Origin: Sphingomonadaceae bacterium
GTDB taxonomy: Bacteria > Pseudomonadota > Alphaproteobacteria > Sphingomonadales > Sphingomonadaceae
DNA length: 46,102 nt
Direction: 5' to 3'
Assembly (NCBI GenBank): GCA_025359425.1
Contig: JANYGC010000048.1
Location: 1 to 46,102, forward strand
The position numbers and the translations under genes are program-made. Below, one piece after another: positions 35,469-42,440 of this stretch (the first letter of the stretch is position 1; the number at the start of each line of letters is the position of its first letter). The notes beneath the pieces were generated by a model. The model was not told where the DNA came from. It did not search any database and worked only from the letters and a program-made list of their open reading frames with translations.

Positions 35469-35957
35469 ATGCGAAACACGCGCGTCATCCTCGTCGCCGC
35501 CATTGCCATGCTGTCGTGGACTGCGGTGCAGGCCAATGAACGCGGCATTGTCATCCGTGCCGGAGACTTGTTTGCCGAACCCTTCATCGACGCAGCCAAG
35601 CTTGGTCCGCTAACTGGCAACCAACCGGTCACGATTACCGAACGCCGGGGCGGCTGGCTGGCAGTCGAAGTCGGCGGGCGGCGCGGCTGGGTGCGCATGC
35701 TCAACGTGCGCCTTGAAGCCGCGCCCAGACCTGGCGCCAATACCGCAGCGATGCGCACTGGCAGCACCGGGCGCACGGTCGCCACCGGGGTCAAGGGTCT
35801 CGACGAGGTCGATATTCGAGGTGCCTCGATTGATCGCGAGCAGCTGGCCCGGCTTGACCAGTTGGCTGTAAGCGAAAGCGATGCGCGCCAGCACGCTGTC
35901 CAGGACAACCTCAAAGAGTCCAGGGTCGATTACCTCAAGCCGGGCAAGGTCAAGTGA
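35469..35957 (+). CDS. Exported SH3-domain protein
   Basis: This 162-residue protein starts at the ATG at 35469 with GGAGG five bases upstream. A signal peptide (residues 1-22, ending WTAVQA-NE) precedes a bacterial SH3 domain: VIRAGDLFAEPFIDAAKLGP, VTITERRGGWLAVEVGGRRG and WVRMLNVRLE. The C-terminal half is charged and predicted helical. Bacterial SH3 domains often bind peptidoglycan or proteins in the envelope. It lies between the first cyclase gene (24 bases upstream) and the M48 protease, with which it overlaps (GTGATG). It may help anchor the envelope-spanning system; the specific role is unknown. Confidence 0.78.
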   Translation: MRNTRVILVAAIAMLSWTAVQANERGIVIRAGDLFAEPFIDAAKLGPLTGNQPVTITERRGGWLAVEVGGRRGWVRMLNVRLEAAPRPGANTAAMRTGSTGRTVATGVKGLDEVDIRGASIDREQLARLDQLAVSESDARQHAVQDNLKESRVDYLKPGKVK

Positions 35958-36871
35958 TGCGTCGGCCCCGCCCGCTGTGGTCGCTGCTGCTCGTCTGCGC
36001 GCTGTCATCGACAGCCGCATCGGCGCAGTTCGGCCCGCTGAATAGCATCGTCAGCAAGGCCCGCTCGGCGCAGAAGATCGGCGAGGGACTGCGCTCGATC
36101 AACGAGCAGGAGGAGATCAAGATCGGCGGGGATCTGGCCGGGATGCTGCTCGGAGCCGCTCCGCTGCTCGATGACCCGGCCAAGCAACGCTATCTCAACA
36201 CGCTCGGCGGCTGGCTGGCGCTGCACAGCGAGCGGCCCCGCTTGCCGTGGAAATTCGGGATTCTCGACAGCAATGATTTCAACGCCTTTTCGACCCCGGG
36301 AGGCTATGTACTGATCACCCGCGGCTTGTTCGACCGGATGCGCAACGAATCCGAGCTGGCAGGCGTCCTCGCGCATGAAATCGCGCATGTCGTGCGCAAG
36401 CATCACCTCCAGGCGCTCCAGAAAGGTCTGCGCGAACAGTCGCTGAGCGAAATGCGCAATTATTTCTCGGTTTCGACCGGCAACGGGATTGCCGATCGGT
36501 TCGCGGGTGCCCTGCTCAGCGCCGGCAAGGAAATGTACATTCGCGGCCTCGACCGGGAAGATGAGTACGAGGCCGACCGGATGGGCGTGGTTATTGCGGC
36601 ACGATCGGGCTTTTCGCCTTACGGGCTGGTGGGCGTGCTCCAGACCTTGTCCGCGACCACTGACGAGAAAGGCTATGGGCTGCACAACCGGACCCATCCG
36701 CTACCGCTCGACCGGCTGGTGTGGCTGGATGCGGCAATGGGAACGCGGTTCGACAGCATGCAAGGTCTGGTCGACGATGTTCCAAGCTTCGTCACCCTGC
36801 GCAATCCGCCACCGTCGGCCGCTCCACCCGCCCGCCAGATTAAGCCCAAGCCCAAGCGGCCCAAAGGTTAA
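35957..36871 (+). CDS. M48-family periplasmic metalloprotease (BepA-like)
   Basis: This 304-residue protein has a signal peptide (MRRPRPLWSLLLVCALSSTA, cleavage near ASA-QF). It has the zinc-protease motif HEIAHVVRKHH, the third zinc ligand in DREDEYEADRMG, and the typical preceding segment FNAFSTPGGYVLITRGLFD. No TPR domain follows, so it is shorter than E. coli BepA. M48 periplasmic proteases work in quality control of outer-membrane proteins, including barrel assembly. Placed in the cyclase operon next to the barrel/cytochrome operon, it may process or check the conduit proteins. It overlaps the SH3 gene (TGATG) and the second cyclase gene (TAATG). Confidence 0.88.
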   Translation: MRRPRPLWSLLLVCALSSTAASAQFGPLNSIVSKARSAQKIGEGLRSINEQEEIKIGGDLAGMLLGAAPLLDDPAKQRYLNTLGGWLALHSERPRLPWKFGILDSNDFNAFSTPGGYVLITRGLFDRMRNESELAGVLAHEIAHVVRKHHLQALQKGLREQSLSEMRNYFSVSTGNGIADRFAGALLSAGKEMYIRGLDREDEYEADRMGVVIAARSGFSPYGLVGVLQTLSATTDEKGYGLHNRTHPLPLDRLVWLDAAMGTRFDSMQGLVDDVPSFVTLRNPPPSAAPPARQIKPKPKRPKG

Positions 36872-39111
36872 TGGCCAAAGAGGTTAAGCAACGCTCGGGC
36901 AGCCGCGGGGCAGTGCTGGCCGGGATCGGGCTGGTGGCGCTGGTGGCGCTGCTTCATGTGCTTGGCCTGCCCACGCTCGACCGGCTCGGCTTGCTGTTGT
37001 TCGACAGCTATGAACGGGCCGCGCCACGCGTCTATGAGGATGCCCCGGTCAGGGTGATCGATATCGACGATGAAAGCATTCGCCGGCTTGGCCAGTGGCC
37101 ATGGCCGCGCTCCGATATTGCCCGGCTGACCGACCGGCTGGGTCAGGCCGGAGCTTCGGTGATCGCCTTCGACGTGGTCTTTTCCGAGCCGGACCGCACT
37201 TCGCCCGCGCGCATCGCCGATCAGCTCGCGCGTGGCGGGGCAGAAGCCGCGACGGTCGCTGCGCTGCGCCGCTTGCCCGATCATGACACCCAATTGGCGC
37301 AGAGCTTCGCCGCCACCCCGGTGGTGCTGGGTTATTTCCTGGTCAATGACCACGCCGGGCCGCAAGTCGCCAGCAAAGCGGGCTTTGCGATCGGCGGTTC
37401 GCCGCCGGGCGATGCGGTGCCAGCGTTCCGACGCTCGATCGAATCGCTACCCGAGCTGAATGCCAGTGCCGCCGGAAGCGGCTCGGTCAGCCTCGCGGCG
37501 GATAGCGACGGCATTCTCAGGAGTGTTCCCCTGATCGCGCGGCAAGGCAACCAGCTGCTGCCATCGCTCTCGCTCGAAGCACTGCGGGTGGCGCAGGGGG
37601 CGGGTTCGATCATGGTCAGGACCAGCGATGCCAGCGGCGAGACGCGCGGCGCACCCGGCCAGATCGTCGCGATCAAAGTCGGCCAGTTCGAAATTCCCAC
37701 GACTGCCGCGGGCGAGCTGTGGCTGCACTATACCCGACCGGTTCCTGCCCGTACCATCCCGGCGTGGAAGATTCTTGACGGCACGCTCTCACCCGCCGAG
37801 CTCGAAACAGCGGTTGCCGGGCGAATCGTCTTTGTCGGAGCCGGGGCGATCGGTTTGCGCGATCTGATTTCGACCCCGCTGCGCGACCACGAACTGGGCG
37901 TGATAGCGCATGCCCAGGCGGCCGAACAGGTCATCCTCGGGCACTTCCTGCACCGGCCTGACTGGGCACCGGGCCTCGAAATGGCGCTGATTCTGGGGTT
38001 GGGTCTGGGGCTCGCAGTGCTCCTGCCCCGGCTGGGCGCAGCGCGCGGCGCGTTTGTAGGGCTCGGTGCAATCGGACTGGTTGGCGCCGGGAGCTGGCTG
38101 GCCTTTATCCAGCGCGGCTATCTGCTCGATCCGACTTATCCGGTGCTTGCGCTGCTGCTGGTCTACAGCGCCCAGACCGTGCTGGTGTTCTACCGCGAAG
38201 AACGCCGCCGCGCTTATATCCACAGTGCGTTCGACCGCTTCCTCTCGCCCGAAATGGTCCGGCGGATCGCCGCCGATCCCGACCGGCTCGAACTCGGCGG
38301 CGAAGAGCGCGAGATGACCGTTCTGTTCTGCGATGTGCGCAATTTCTCGGGAATTTCCGAGCATTTGGCCCCCAAGCAGGTGATCGACTTCCTAATCACG
38401 CTGCTGACCCCGCTGTGCGACGTTTTGCTGGCGCGCAAGGCAACGATCGACAAGTTCATCGGCGATGCCATAGTGGCGTTCTGGAACGCGCCGCTCGACG
38501 ACCCCGACCAGCACCGCAACTCCGCGCGCGCGGCGCTCGAAATGGTGCGAAAGCTGGGCGCCCTCAATGCCGGCGAAGGACGCGACCCCGACTTGGCCTG
38601 GCCCGGGCCTGTGCGGATCGGAATCGGGCTCAATTGCGGGCTGTGTTGCGTCGGCAACATGGGCTCGGCGCAGCGGTTGTCCTATTCGCTGATCGGCGAC
38701 ACGGTCAATCTCAGTTCGCGAATCGAAGGCCTGACCAAATTCTACGGGGTATCGATCGCGATCGGCAAAGCGCTTCACGACAATCTGTCGGAATTTGCAG
38801 CGCTGGAGATGGACCTGGTCCGCGTGGTGGGTCGCGACGCGCCCGAACGGGTCTTCGTATTGCTCGGCGACGAGGAATTAGCTGGTTCGTCCAAGTTCGC
38901 CGATTTGCGCGAGCGGCACAATGCTATGGTCGCCGCTTATCGGGCTGCCGATTGGGATGTTGCGGGCCAGCAACTGCCGTTTTTGATGGAGCATGGCAAC
39001 GTGCTTGGCCTCACCAATCTTTACGCGCTTTATCGCAAGCGGATCGAGACACTGATTGCCCACCCGCCGCCAGCCGACTGGGATGGTATATACGATGCGC
39101 GCAGCAAGTAG
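36871..39111 (+). CDS. CHASE2-domain adenylate cyclase (class III), copy 2
   Basis: This 746-residue relative of the first cyclase has the same order: N-terminal helix, CHASE2 domain (VRVIDIDDESIRRLGQWPWP, VIAFDVVFSEPD), three membrane helices (around residues 370-450) and a cyclase domain with VLFCDVRNFS, IDKFIGDAIVAFW and YSLIGDTVNLSSRIE. The metal Asp residues, Lys, Asn and Arg are present; the second purine-contact residue is Ser rather than Thr. The CHASE2 part is longer than in copy 1, and a C-terminal extension of about 70 residues (HNAMVAAYRAADWDVAGQQL) follows. Its ATG overlaps the M48 stop. Two different cyclases in one operon suggest two inputs or a heterodimer. Confidence 0.92.
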   Translation: MAKEVKQRSGSRGAVLAGIGLVALVALLHVLGLPTLDRLGLLLFDSYERAAPRVYEDAPVRVIDIDDESIRRLGQWPWPRSDIARLTDRLGQAGASVIAFDVVFSEPDRTSPARIADQLARGGAEAATVAALRRLPDHDTQLAQSFAATPVVLGYFLVNDHAGPQVASKAGFAIGGSPPGDAVPAFRRSIESLPELNASAAGSGSVSLAADSDGILRSVPLIARQGNQLLPSLSLEALRVAQGAGSIMVRTSDASGETRGAPGQIVAIKVGQFEIPTTAAGELWLHYTRPVPARTIPAWKILDGTLSPAELETAVAGRIVFVGAGAIGLRDLISTPLRDHELGVIAHAQAAEQVILGHFLHRPDWAPGLEMALILGLGLGLAVLLPRLGAARGAFVGLGAIGLVGAGSWLAFIQRGYLLDPTYPVLALLLVYSAQTVLVFYREERRRAYIHSAFDRFLSPEMVRRIAADPDRLELGGEEREMTVLFCDVRNFSGISEHLAPKQVIDFLITLLTPLCDVLLARKATIDKFIGDAIVAFWNAPLDDPDQHRNSARAALEMVRKLGALNAGEGRDPDLAWPGPVRIGIGLNCGLCCVGNMGSAQRLSYSLIGDTVNLSSRIEGLTKFYGVSIAIGKALHDNLSEFAALEMDLVRVVGRDAPERVFVLLGDEELAGSSKFADLRERHNAMVAAYRAADWDVAGQQLPFLMEHGNVLGLTNLYALYRKRIETLIAHPPPADWDGIYDARSK

Positions 39112-39129
39112 GCAGAGATTCAAAAACTT

Positions 39130-40023
39130 CTAAGGCTTGCCCGGTTCACTTGGCGGATCATTTGGCGAGCTGGAGCCAGTTGGCGTCCTGCCCCCACCAT
39201 TGATAACGCTGGGCAATATCCTCAACGCCCCACCCAGAAGCGCCTTACCCAGCCCCCCGCCGCTCACTTGTGCCGGGAACACCTCATCATGAAGGCTGGC
39301 GAGCCCTTGGGGCGAAATCCGGAACGGACCTATCGGTGCAGCACCCGCGCGGGGCACAAAAGCCGCCTGCATCGGCTCGGTGAGTTCGACCGTGACTCCG
39401 CCCGAAGTCACAGACGCAGAGCCAACCTCGGCTCCGGGCTCAGTCCCCGGGCCAGGCCCACGCAACACGACCAGCGTTGCTTCTTTTTTGTCGGCGTCCG
39501 CGTCACGCACCGCTTTGATTTCTAGCTTTGCAATATCCCGGGCGCCGTCACCGACTACGCCTTCAAGGATGGTTCCCCGGATGCCGATGGTCGCAACCGG
39601 CGAAGATATCGTTGCGCTGTTGCCGCGATTGGGCTGCCCGGACATGAAGCGGAACGCACCGCGCAAAACGGTCGCACCCGAAGTCCGCCCACGAGCCGGA
39701 TCATAGACGAAACGGTCGATCCGCAGCGCGGAATTGGCTCCGATGGTGAATGTCGAACGATCGAGTAACAACACTTGCAGCCGGCCACTTTTGCCGGTTT
39801 GAATCAAATCGGCCAGCGCAATCCGTTGCCGAACCGAGATGGCTTTTGGCTTAGGCGATTGGGCGTTGCTCAGCTTGACCTCGCCAACCACCGCAGCAGC
39901 CACGCCGACTTGCGCCGAATTGCTTTGCGCATTGGCGTACCCTCCGCTCACCGTGGCTATCGCCGCTCCAACTGCGAGAAGCCTTCGCAATGCACGCGGG
40001 AACTTGTGCAGGGGAATCCTCAT
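39130..40023 (-). CDS. FecR-domain periplasmic protein
   Basis: The protein has 297 residues from the ATG at 40023 (GAAGGGG upstream; the frame extends to 40056). A signal peptide (about residues 1-33, ending YANA-QSN) precedes a FecR domain: AAVVGEVKLSNAQ, LADLIQTGKSGRLQVLLLD, FTIGANSALRIDRFVYDP, and a repeat-rich segment with SPVATIGIRGTILEG. The C-terminus is low-complexity and glycine/proline-rich. FecR-domain proteins of this type are frequently found with CHASE2 cyclases in alphaproteobacteria, where they may be envelope ligands or sensors. It overlaps the TPR gene by four bases and converges on the second cyclase gene, 18 bases away. Confidence 0.85.
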   Translation of the reverse strand: MRIPLHKFPRALRRLLAVGAAIATVSGGYANAQSNSAQVGVAAAVVGEVKLSNAQSPKPKAISVRQRIALADLIQTGKSGRLQVLLLDRSTFTIGANSALRIDRFVYDPARGRTSGATVLRGAFRFMSGQPNRGNSATISSPVATIGIRGTILEGVVGDGARDIAKLEIKAVRDADADKKEATLVVLRGPGPGTEPGAEVGSASVTSGGVTVELTEPMQAAFVPRAGAAPIGPFRISPQGLASLHDEVFPAQVSGGGLGKALLGGALRILPSVINGGGRTPTGSSSPNDPPSEPGKP

Positions 40024-40415
40024 GTGCTGGGCCCCTTCAACGCTGACGCCGAACATGGTTCTCGTGCAGCAGCCCAGTCAGGCTTTTTGAAATCCTTGGA
40101 CTTCAACCTGGCAAATTCCACAGCTGCACCATCCCGGTCGTCGATCCGGCACAATATGCTCGCATGAAGTAGACGAGCCGGCTTGTTCGCCGGATCAGTC
40201 AACAATGTGCGCTCAAGTGTTGCCAGCGCATCGAGCAACGCACCCGACACTGCTTGCGACCGGGCCAAGGCCAACCCACCTTCTGACTTGGCACTGGCCA
40301 GCACGAGCTGGTCGAGTGCTTCCAGGGATTGCGCAGTCGCAGATTGCGACATGATCGCGAATGCCGTCACGAATGCGAATGCCGCCGAAATTCCTCTGAT
40401 TGCGATGCCTGTCAT
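40020..40415 (-). CDS. Small exported TPR protein
   Basis: The protein has 131 residues from the ATG at 40415, preceded by GGGAGG 12 bases upstream. A signal peptide (GISAAFAFVTAFAIMSQSATA) precedes about two TPR-like helices pairs (ALLDALATLERTLLTDPANK, PARLLHASILCRIDDRDGAA). It is the first gene of a two-gene unit with the FecR protein (ATGA overlap). TPR plus FecR next to CHASE2 cyclases is a recurrent grouping, so it likely supports the same envelope sensory function. No catalytic residues are seen. Confidence 0.78.
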   Translation of the reverse strand: MTGIAIRGISAAFAFVTAFAIMSQSATAQSLEALDQLVLASAKSEGGLALARSQAVSGALLDALATLERTLLTDPANKPARLLHASILCRIDDRDGAAVEFARLKSKDFKKPDWAAAREPCSASALKGPST

Positions 40416-40517
40416 GATCGCTGCGTCCTCCCGCTGATCACATTGGAACAAGATACCTATCACTTAGGAAATCAAGCAGCAATCGAACTGACAAGGGCAG
40501 GAAAGATGCAGTCTGCA

Positions 40518-40645
40518 GGCACTGTCAATCTAACCAGAAACTGGTTCAGTGGGAGAACTGCGCAGGGGCTGCCTGCGGCAGGCATTATCGTGCTTAGCAT
40601 AAACGTCCTAACCAGATTGGAGAACGAAGGTGCATTTGCTTTGAC
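40518..40645 (+). repeat. Diverged direct repeat, copy B
   Basis: This is the partner of copy A at 6665-6842, in the same orientation. It contains a short palindrome (AACCAG-AAA-CTGGTT at about 40532-40546) that is degenerate in copy A. It is followed directly by the PepSY-like remnant. The two copies enclose about 34 kb. Confidence 0.7.
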
Positions 40646-41010
40646 TCTATTAGCATCGGCCAACGCCCAGGCGACGTGGAGATTGGCAACCAAGCCCGGG
40701 TCCACAGTGACGAATGTCACCGAAGAAAGCCCCGAGTATCGTGGTGCGCTTCCCGCATGGCGGGTGGCCTTTCCCGATCCGACGCCACAAGTGTTTCGTT
40801 GCCGCTGGAACTGGCAGGATCACCGCCGTCCGCACCAGCAGTTGGCGGCTCTACGACTTCTTCTGGAGTCTCGACATCATGGACTGGAAGAACCACGAGG
40901 ATTTCAACACGCCGTGGCTTTTGGCATTCGCCATCGGCGGTCTGTTTTTGGGCTGGCAGGCACGGTGTTGCTGTTCATGCGCTGGCCGATTCGGCGTCGG
41001 TGGACCGGCT
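40640..41010 (+). pseudogene. Remnant of a PepSY-type membrane protein gene
   Basis: Three consecutive plus-strand fragments in alternating frames read like the C-terminus of a PepSY-associated membrane protein: EESPEYRGALPAWRVAFPD, then FVAAGTGRITAVRTSSWRLY with DFFWSLDIMDWKNHEDFNTP and a membrane helix, then GLAGTVLLFMRWPIRRRW. At least two frameshifts (near 40785 and 40955) separate them, so no intact protein is made. PepSY membrane proteins are found in iron or heme uptake and redox loci. No start codon region is preserved. The family call rests on the W-R-x-(Y/W)-D-F-(L/F)-W-x-L-x-I-M-D pattern. Confidence 0.6.
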
Positions 41011-41076
41011 CAAACGCGAGAAATTCGACATGACTTCAAATAGATTCCCGGACCGTTCCACCAAGTCCAAACTCCG

Positions 41077-41541
41077 CTAATCAACATTCCATGGATCGCT
41101 GTCGTAATCTGATGGCTGTGCGCCATACTCATCCATGATCTCGGGGCCAGCATTCGATGGAACAAATGCAACAGCGTCGTGCTCGCGAATCCATTCTAAC
41201 ATCTGCCTGAATGCATCCACCTGATCGAGGTAACGAACGTTGGAAAATCCCAACAGTTCAGCCTTGAATTCGCCGAGCCAGGCCGACTCTGTGGGCAGGA
41301 ACAGACGGCCGTTCTCCACGATCGGGCTCACACCCTCGGCACGCGTCACCTTGTCAGTGGTGGGGTTGCGTGGCATGGGACAGTGGTGGGTGGGCAGTTC
41401 CATACGCAAGAACTGGATCAGCGCTTCGCCCGATGCCTTGTCTTCAATGAACAGGTGCTGCGGCCGATAGTGCATGGCGAGCTCAACGGCCTTTTTGACC
41501 AAGTCCGGCATTTCGAGGCGGATCCGGCAGACATCGAGAAT
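41077..41541 (-). pseudogene. Phage terminase large subunit, C-terminal fragment
   Basis: The minus-strand frame runs from the IS junction at about 41541 to a stop at 41077 and encodes about 154 residues. It includes ILDVCRIRLEMPDLVKKAVE, FIEDKASGEALIQFL and NGRLFLPTESAWLGEFKAE, which match the RNase-H-like nuclease end of phage terminases (TIGR01630 type). The first ATG inside it is at 41511. The N-terminal ATPase half is missing; the IS5-family element sits exactly at the break, and I could not follow the gene on the other side. It is a prophage relic, not a functional packaging enzyme. Confidence 0.75.
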
Positions 41542-41545
41542 CTAG
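41542..41545. repeat. CTAG target-site duplication (left)
   Basis: CTAG at 41542-41545 matches CTAG at 42393-42396 on the other side of the element. Read on the minus strand, the first three bases supply the TAG stop codon of the transposase. Confidence 0.75.
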
Positions 41546-42323
41546 GAGGCGTTGACAAATTGGCGGGTCCACAGGCGGATTGAGACGATGTGGATGAAGC
41601 CGAGGTAGCTGTCGGCGGTTTTATCGTATCGCGTTGCCAGCCTGCGGGCATTCTTGAGCTTGTTGAAGCAACGCTCGACCATGTTGCGCAGGGCATAGAT
41701 GGCGGCATCCACGGGTAGCTGGACCAGCCGGTTGCGCTTGGTCGGGATCATCGCGGTGCCGCCGCGCTTCTCCATATCTTCGCGAATGAAGTCAGCATCA
41801 TAGCCCTTGTTGGCGAGCAGCACCTTGGGGGCCGGTCCGTCGGCATCCATGATCGGCAGATAGCCTTTGTAGTCGGAGACTTCGCCGCCGGTCAGGGCGA
41901 AGGCTATGGGCAGGCCCAGCGCATTGATGCGGAGATGGATCTTGGTCGTAAAGCCACCTTTTGAGCGGCCAAGACCCTGGCGCGGAGTCCCCCTTTAGCG
42001 CCGGCTGAACACTGGTGTGCCCGGATTATTGTGCTGTCGATCATTTGCAGGCTGGGCTGGCCACCGCCGCTGTCGTTGAAGGCTTCGAGCAGCAACTCCC
42101 ACAAACCGGACAGCGTCCAGCGCCGGAACTGGCGGTAAACCGATGACCATTTACCGAAATGCTCGTGCAGATCGCGCCAGGCCACGCCGGTGCGGGCAAC
42201 CCAGAATATCCCATCAAGAACAAGCCGATGATCCCTCGGTCGCCGCCCGCTGCGCGCACCGCGCTCGATCACGAACGGCTCAAGACAGCCCCATTCCTCA
42301 TCGCTCATCAAACCCGGGATCAC
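41542..42323 (-). CDS. IS5-family transposase, made by -1 frameshifting
   Basis: Two frames encode the enzyme. The first (42323 to 41904) has the N-terminal DUF4096-like domain (MSDEEWGCLEPFV, ARTGVAWRDLHEHFGKW) and the first catalytic Asp (MIDSTIIRAHQCSAGAKGG). The second, in the -1 frame, continues with GTPRQGLGRSKGGFTTK, carries the second Asp (LANKGYDADF) and ends with the Y(2)R(3)E(6)K signature (YALRNMVERCFNKLK). A slippery AAAGGGGG at 41996-41989 lies at the junction, as in related IS427-type elements that use -1 frameshifting. The fused protein is about 260 residues and its DDE set is complete. The stop codon comes from the target duplication. Confidence 0.85.
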
Positions 42324-42392
42324 AGTAGCCTCCCCAAAAGCTACCTTGAATCAGATACTCAACCTCTTGGGAATCCCCTTTGTCAACACATC
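41546..42392 (-). mobile_element. IS5-family (IS427-like) insertion sequence, complete
   Basis: The 847-bp element is bounded by CTAG direct repeats. Its ends are imperfect inverted repeats: GAGGCGTTGACAAATTGG at 41546-41563 and, as reverse complement of 42375-42392, GATGTGTTGACAAAGGGG (14 of 18 match). It encodes one transposase in two overlapping frames. The element interrupts or abuts a terminase remnant. Size, ends and target fit the IS427 subgroup. Confidence 0.85.
41989..41996 (-). promoter_or_regulatory. Probable -1 ribosomal frameshift site in IS5-family transposase
   Basis: AAAGGGGG on the minus strand lies where the two transposase frames overlap. A slip of one base back after AAA GGG yields the conserved GTPRQGLGRSKGG sequence of the second frame. 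Confidence 0.65.
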
Positions 42393-42396
42393 CTAG
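42393..42396. repeat. CTAG target-site duplication (right)
   Basis: Matches CTAG at 41542-41545 on the opposite end of the insertion sequence. Confidence 0.75.
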
Positions 42397-42440
42397 GTCA
42401 TTGGCGACCGGCCGTGTATAGGCAGTGTTGAGGATCAAGC

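Noticed and set aside
5713..42392. Composite transposon bounded by the two insertion sequences
   Set aside because: The left element is IS6-family and the right is IS5-family, so they cannot act as paired ends of one transposon.
42397..42440. Continuation of the terminase on the right side of the IS
   Set aside because: The joined sequence has a stop in frame, and only one short peptide in another frame faintly resembles a terminase. Not strong enough to claim a clean gene interruption.
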